A stretch of 64,000 bases of DNA. It comes from Gaoshiqia sediminis (lineage in GTDB: Bacteria > Bacteroidota > Bacteroidia > Bacteroidales > Prolixibacteraceae). This document shows, in pieces, positions 62,282-64,000 of this stretch. A program made the position numbers and the translations under genes. Under the pieces are notes generated by a model, which had not been told where the DNA came from, did no database searches, and worked only from the letters and a program-made list of their open reading frames with translations. The stretch's first letter is position 1; the number at the start of each line of letters is the position of its first letter. The stretch covers positions 1-64,000 of the forward strand of contig NZ_JAPAAF010000013.1 of NCBI RefSeq assembly GCF_025907915.1, given 5' to 3'.

Positions 62282-63826
62282 TTATTTTATCTTGTTGACC
62301 GCCACGCGATAAGTGGGGTCTTCAATGATATTCACATCGATGATGTCGTTGGCATTGTGCAGCAGTTGGCGGCAGTCGGCACTCAAGTGTTTCAGATGAA
62401 GTTTTTTGCCCACTTTCAGGTAACGTTCGGTCAGTTTGTTCAGCGCTTCAATGCCCGACATGTCCATCACCCGGCTTTCCGAGAAGTCAATGATGATTTC
62501 CTCCGGGTCGTTCAGTACGTCAAATTTCTCGTTGAAAGCGGTAACCGAACCAAAAAACAGGGGGCCATAAATTTCGTAATGCTTCACGCCGTTTTTATCC
62601 ACATATTTGCGGGCACGGATCCGCTTGGCATTTTCCCAGGCAAACACCAGGGCCGAGATGATAACACCAATCAGCACGGCCAGAGCCAGATTGTGAACCA
62701 GCACGGTAATCAGTGCCACGAGCACCATCACCAACACGTCTGTTTTGGGCATCCGGCTGAAGGTTTTCAGGCTGGCCCACTCAAAGGTTCCGATAGCCAC
62801 CATGATCATCAGTCCGGTGAGGGCGGCCATCGGCAGACGCTCAATTAAGCCGGCGCCAAACATGATGAACACCAGTAACATCACCGCAGCCACAATGCCC
62901 GACAGGCGGGCGCGGGCACCCGATGAAATGTTGATCAAGCTTTGTCCGATCATGGCGCAACCACCCATTCCCGAAAGGAAACCGGTAACCACATTGGCGG
63001 TTCCCTGGGCTACACATTCTTTGTTGCCCCAGCCACGTGTTTCGGTGATTTCGTCAATCAGGTTCAGCGTCAGCAGGCTTTCAATCAACCCAACCCCGGC
63101 CACAATCAACGCATAGGGAAGGATAATGGTCAGCGTTTCCAGTGTATAGGGCAGTTGTGGTATGTTGAACGGAGGGAAGCCGCCTTGGATGGATGCAATG
63201 TCTCCTACGGTTTTGGTGTCGATATTCAGTCCCAGCACGATGGCCGACACCACAAGAATGGCCGTAAGCGATGAAGGAATAGCCTTGGTGAGTTTGGGCA
63301 AGCCCCAGATGATGAGCATGGTGAGTCCTACCAGTCCGAGCATCAGCCACAGTGCTCCGCCGCTCATCCATTGCAGGCTGCCGTCGGCGCCGGCATGTTT
63401 AAACTGGTCGAGCTGCGACATGAAAATGACAATGGCCAGTCCGTTCACAAAACCGAACATCACCGGGTGGGGCACCAGACGAATCAACTTTCCGAGGCGC
63501 AATACACCGGCCAAAAACTGAAAGATACCGGCCAGGATGACGGTTGCAAAGATGTACTCGGGGCCGTGTGTTTTGGCCAGCGCCACAATCACCACGGCCA
63601 CAGCTCCGGTTGCTCCCGAAATCATGCCCGGACGGCCTCCAAAAACGGAGGTGACCAGCCCCATGGTAAAGGCGGCATACAACCCGGTGAGGGGCGAAAG
63701 ACCGGCAATCAGCGCAAAGGCAATGGCCTCGGGGATCAGTGCCAGCGCAACGGTTAAGCCGGATAGTATCTCGGTTTTGTAATCTACTTTTTGTTTCAGG
63801 TCGAATAAATTAAAAATCTGCTTCAT
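62282..63826 (-). CDS. SulP-family anion transporter with STAS domain
   Basis: The 514-residue protein has about 12-14 membrane segments and a C-terminal cytosolic STAS domain (EEIIIDFSESRVMDMSGIEALNKL). N-terminal family motifs are LSGLTVALALIPEAIAFALIAGLSPLTGLYAAF and SVFGGRPGMISGATGA. Members take up sulfate, bicarbonate or related anions with Na+ or H+. The substrate is unknown. It may be transcribed from the -7 box at 63,970. Confidence 0.9.
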   Translation of the reverse strand: MKQIFNLFDLKQKVDYKTEILSGLTVALALIPEAIAFALIAGLSPLTGLYAAFTMGLVTSVFGGRPGMISGATGAVAVVIVALAKTHGPEYIFATVILAGIFQFLAGVLRLGKLIRLVPHPVMFGFVNGLAIVIFMSQLDQFKHAGADGSLQWMSGGALWLMLGLVGLTMLIIWGLPKLTKAIPSSLTAILVVSAIVLGLNIDTKTVGDIASIQGGFPPFNIPQLPYTLETLTIILPYALIVAGVGLIESLLTLNLIDEITETRGWGNKECVAQGTANVVTGFLSGMGGCAMIGQSLINISSGARARLSGIVAAVMLLVFIMFGAGLIERLPMAALTGLMIMVAIGTFEWASLKTFSRMPKTDVLVMVLVALITVLVHNLALAVLIGVIISALVFAWENAKRIRARKYVDKNGVKHYEIYGPLFFGSVTAFNEKFDVLNDPEEIIIDFSESRVMDMSGIEALNKLTERYLKVGKKLHLKHLSADCRQLLHNANDIIDVNIIEDPTYRVAVNKIK

Positions 63827-63969
63827 TAAACGGGTTTAAGAAAGTTAATGACTGCCTGACCAAACGGGTGTGTGGACAGGTATTTTTTCACAATGTCTGT
63901 TGGCTGAACCTTCCGGCGACCTTCGTCGGCAAGGAAAGGATGGTGATTAGTTTTTCAGGTTAGGAGCGG

Positions 63970-63977
63970 CAAAAATA
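63970..63977 (-). promoter_or_regulatory. -7 promoter box for the SulP transporter gene
   Basis: The minus strand reads TATTTTTGCC, an exact TAnnTTTG match, about 145 bases before the SulP start codon. Upstream sequence that could hold the -33 element leaves the window. Confidence 0.45.
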
Positions 63978-64000
63978 GGGCTTTGGCTGAAAAACGCAGC

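Overview
The window comes from a member of the Bacteroidota, most likely a Bacteroidia/Marinilabiliales-type (Prolixibacteraceae-like) bacterium; the exact genus cannot be read from the sequence. Evidence: a UpxY-type NusG paralogue heading a polysaccharide operon, a protein ending in a type IX secretion (T9SS) sorting domain, a DUF4251 protein, Bacteroidota-style -7 boxes (TAnnTTTG) before several genes, and Bacteroidota-type ArsF/ArsG arsenic genes. No CRISPR array, complete insertion sequence or tRNA gene was seen.

Layout. 1-75: 3' end of a 5S rRNA and its terminator. 198-15,824 (all minus): polysaccharide locus A. From its promoter end it encodes UpxY, a deoxysugar cassette (epimerase/dehydratase, RfbC-like epimerase, two TylC3-like C-methyltransferases, sugar-1-phosphate nucleotidyltransferase, PIG-L deacetylase, GNAT), GDP-fucose synthesis (Gmd, Fcl, ManC), VanZ, and the Wza-like/Wzc-like export pair. 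16,308-20,991 (minus): MutS-like ATPase, PAP2 phosphatase, Obg, Adk, Hpt. 21,165-25,854 (plus): PurE, two outer-membrane proteins, an acyltransferase. 26,620-31,326 (plus): a giant T9SS-exported beta-helix/cadherin/LamG protein. 32,072-45,596 (minus): polysaccharide locus B with glycosyltransferases, Wzx, Wzy, acyltransferase, pyruvyltransferase-family protein and nitroreductase-family protein. 46,285-55,754: DUF4251 protein, uracil permease, RecJ, LysS, GpsA, Pgi, RsgA. 56,062-61,500 (plus): an arsenic-type operon from ArsR to a ProC-like enzyme. 61,627-63,826 (minus): acetate and sulfate transporters.

How the parts work together. Locus A makes nucleotide sugars and carries the export machinery but has no glycosyltransferase, flippase or polymerase. 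Locus B has those but no nucleotide-sugar genes, no Wza and no Wzc. The two look like halves of one capsule/exopolysaccharide system separated by about 16 kb containing housekeeping and other genes. Upstream of each half, in the same orientation, lies a duplicated promoter/leader: a 17-bp identical block holding a GGTAA/TTACC inverted repeat, exactly 73 bp of divergent sequence, a 53-bp block with 49 identities, and a 19-bp identical block closer to the gene. Only locus A encodes a UpxY antiterminator, so one UpxY may serve both operons.

The arsenic operon has three copies of the same 20-bp inverted-repeat site (before arsR, before the thioredoxin-like gene and before the permease). They define a small ArsR regulon and correct the permease start. 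The porin-like, DGC zinc-binding and ProC-like genes that follow are colinear and may extend this detoxification module.
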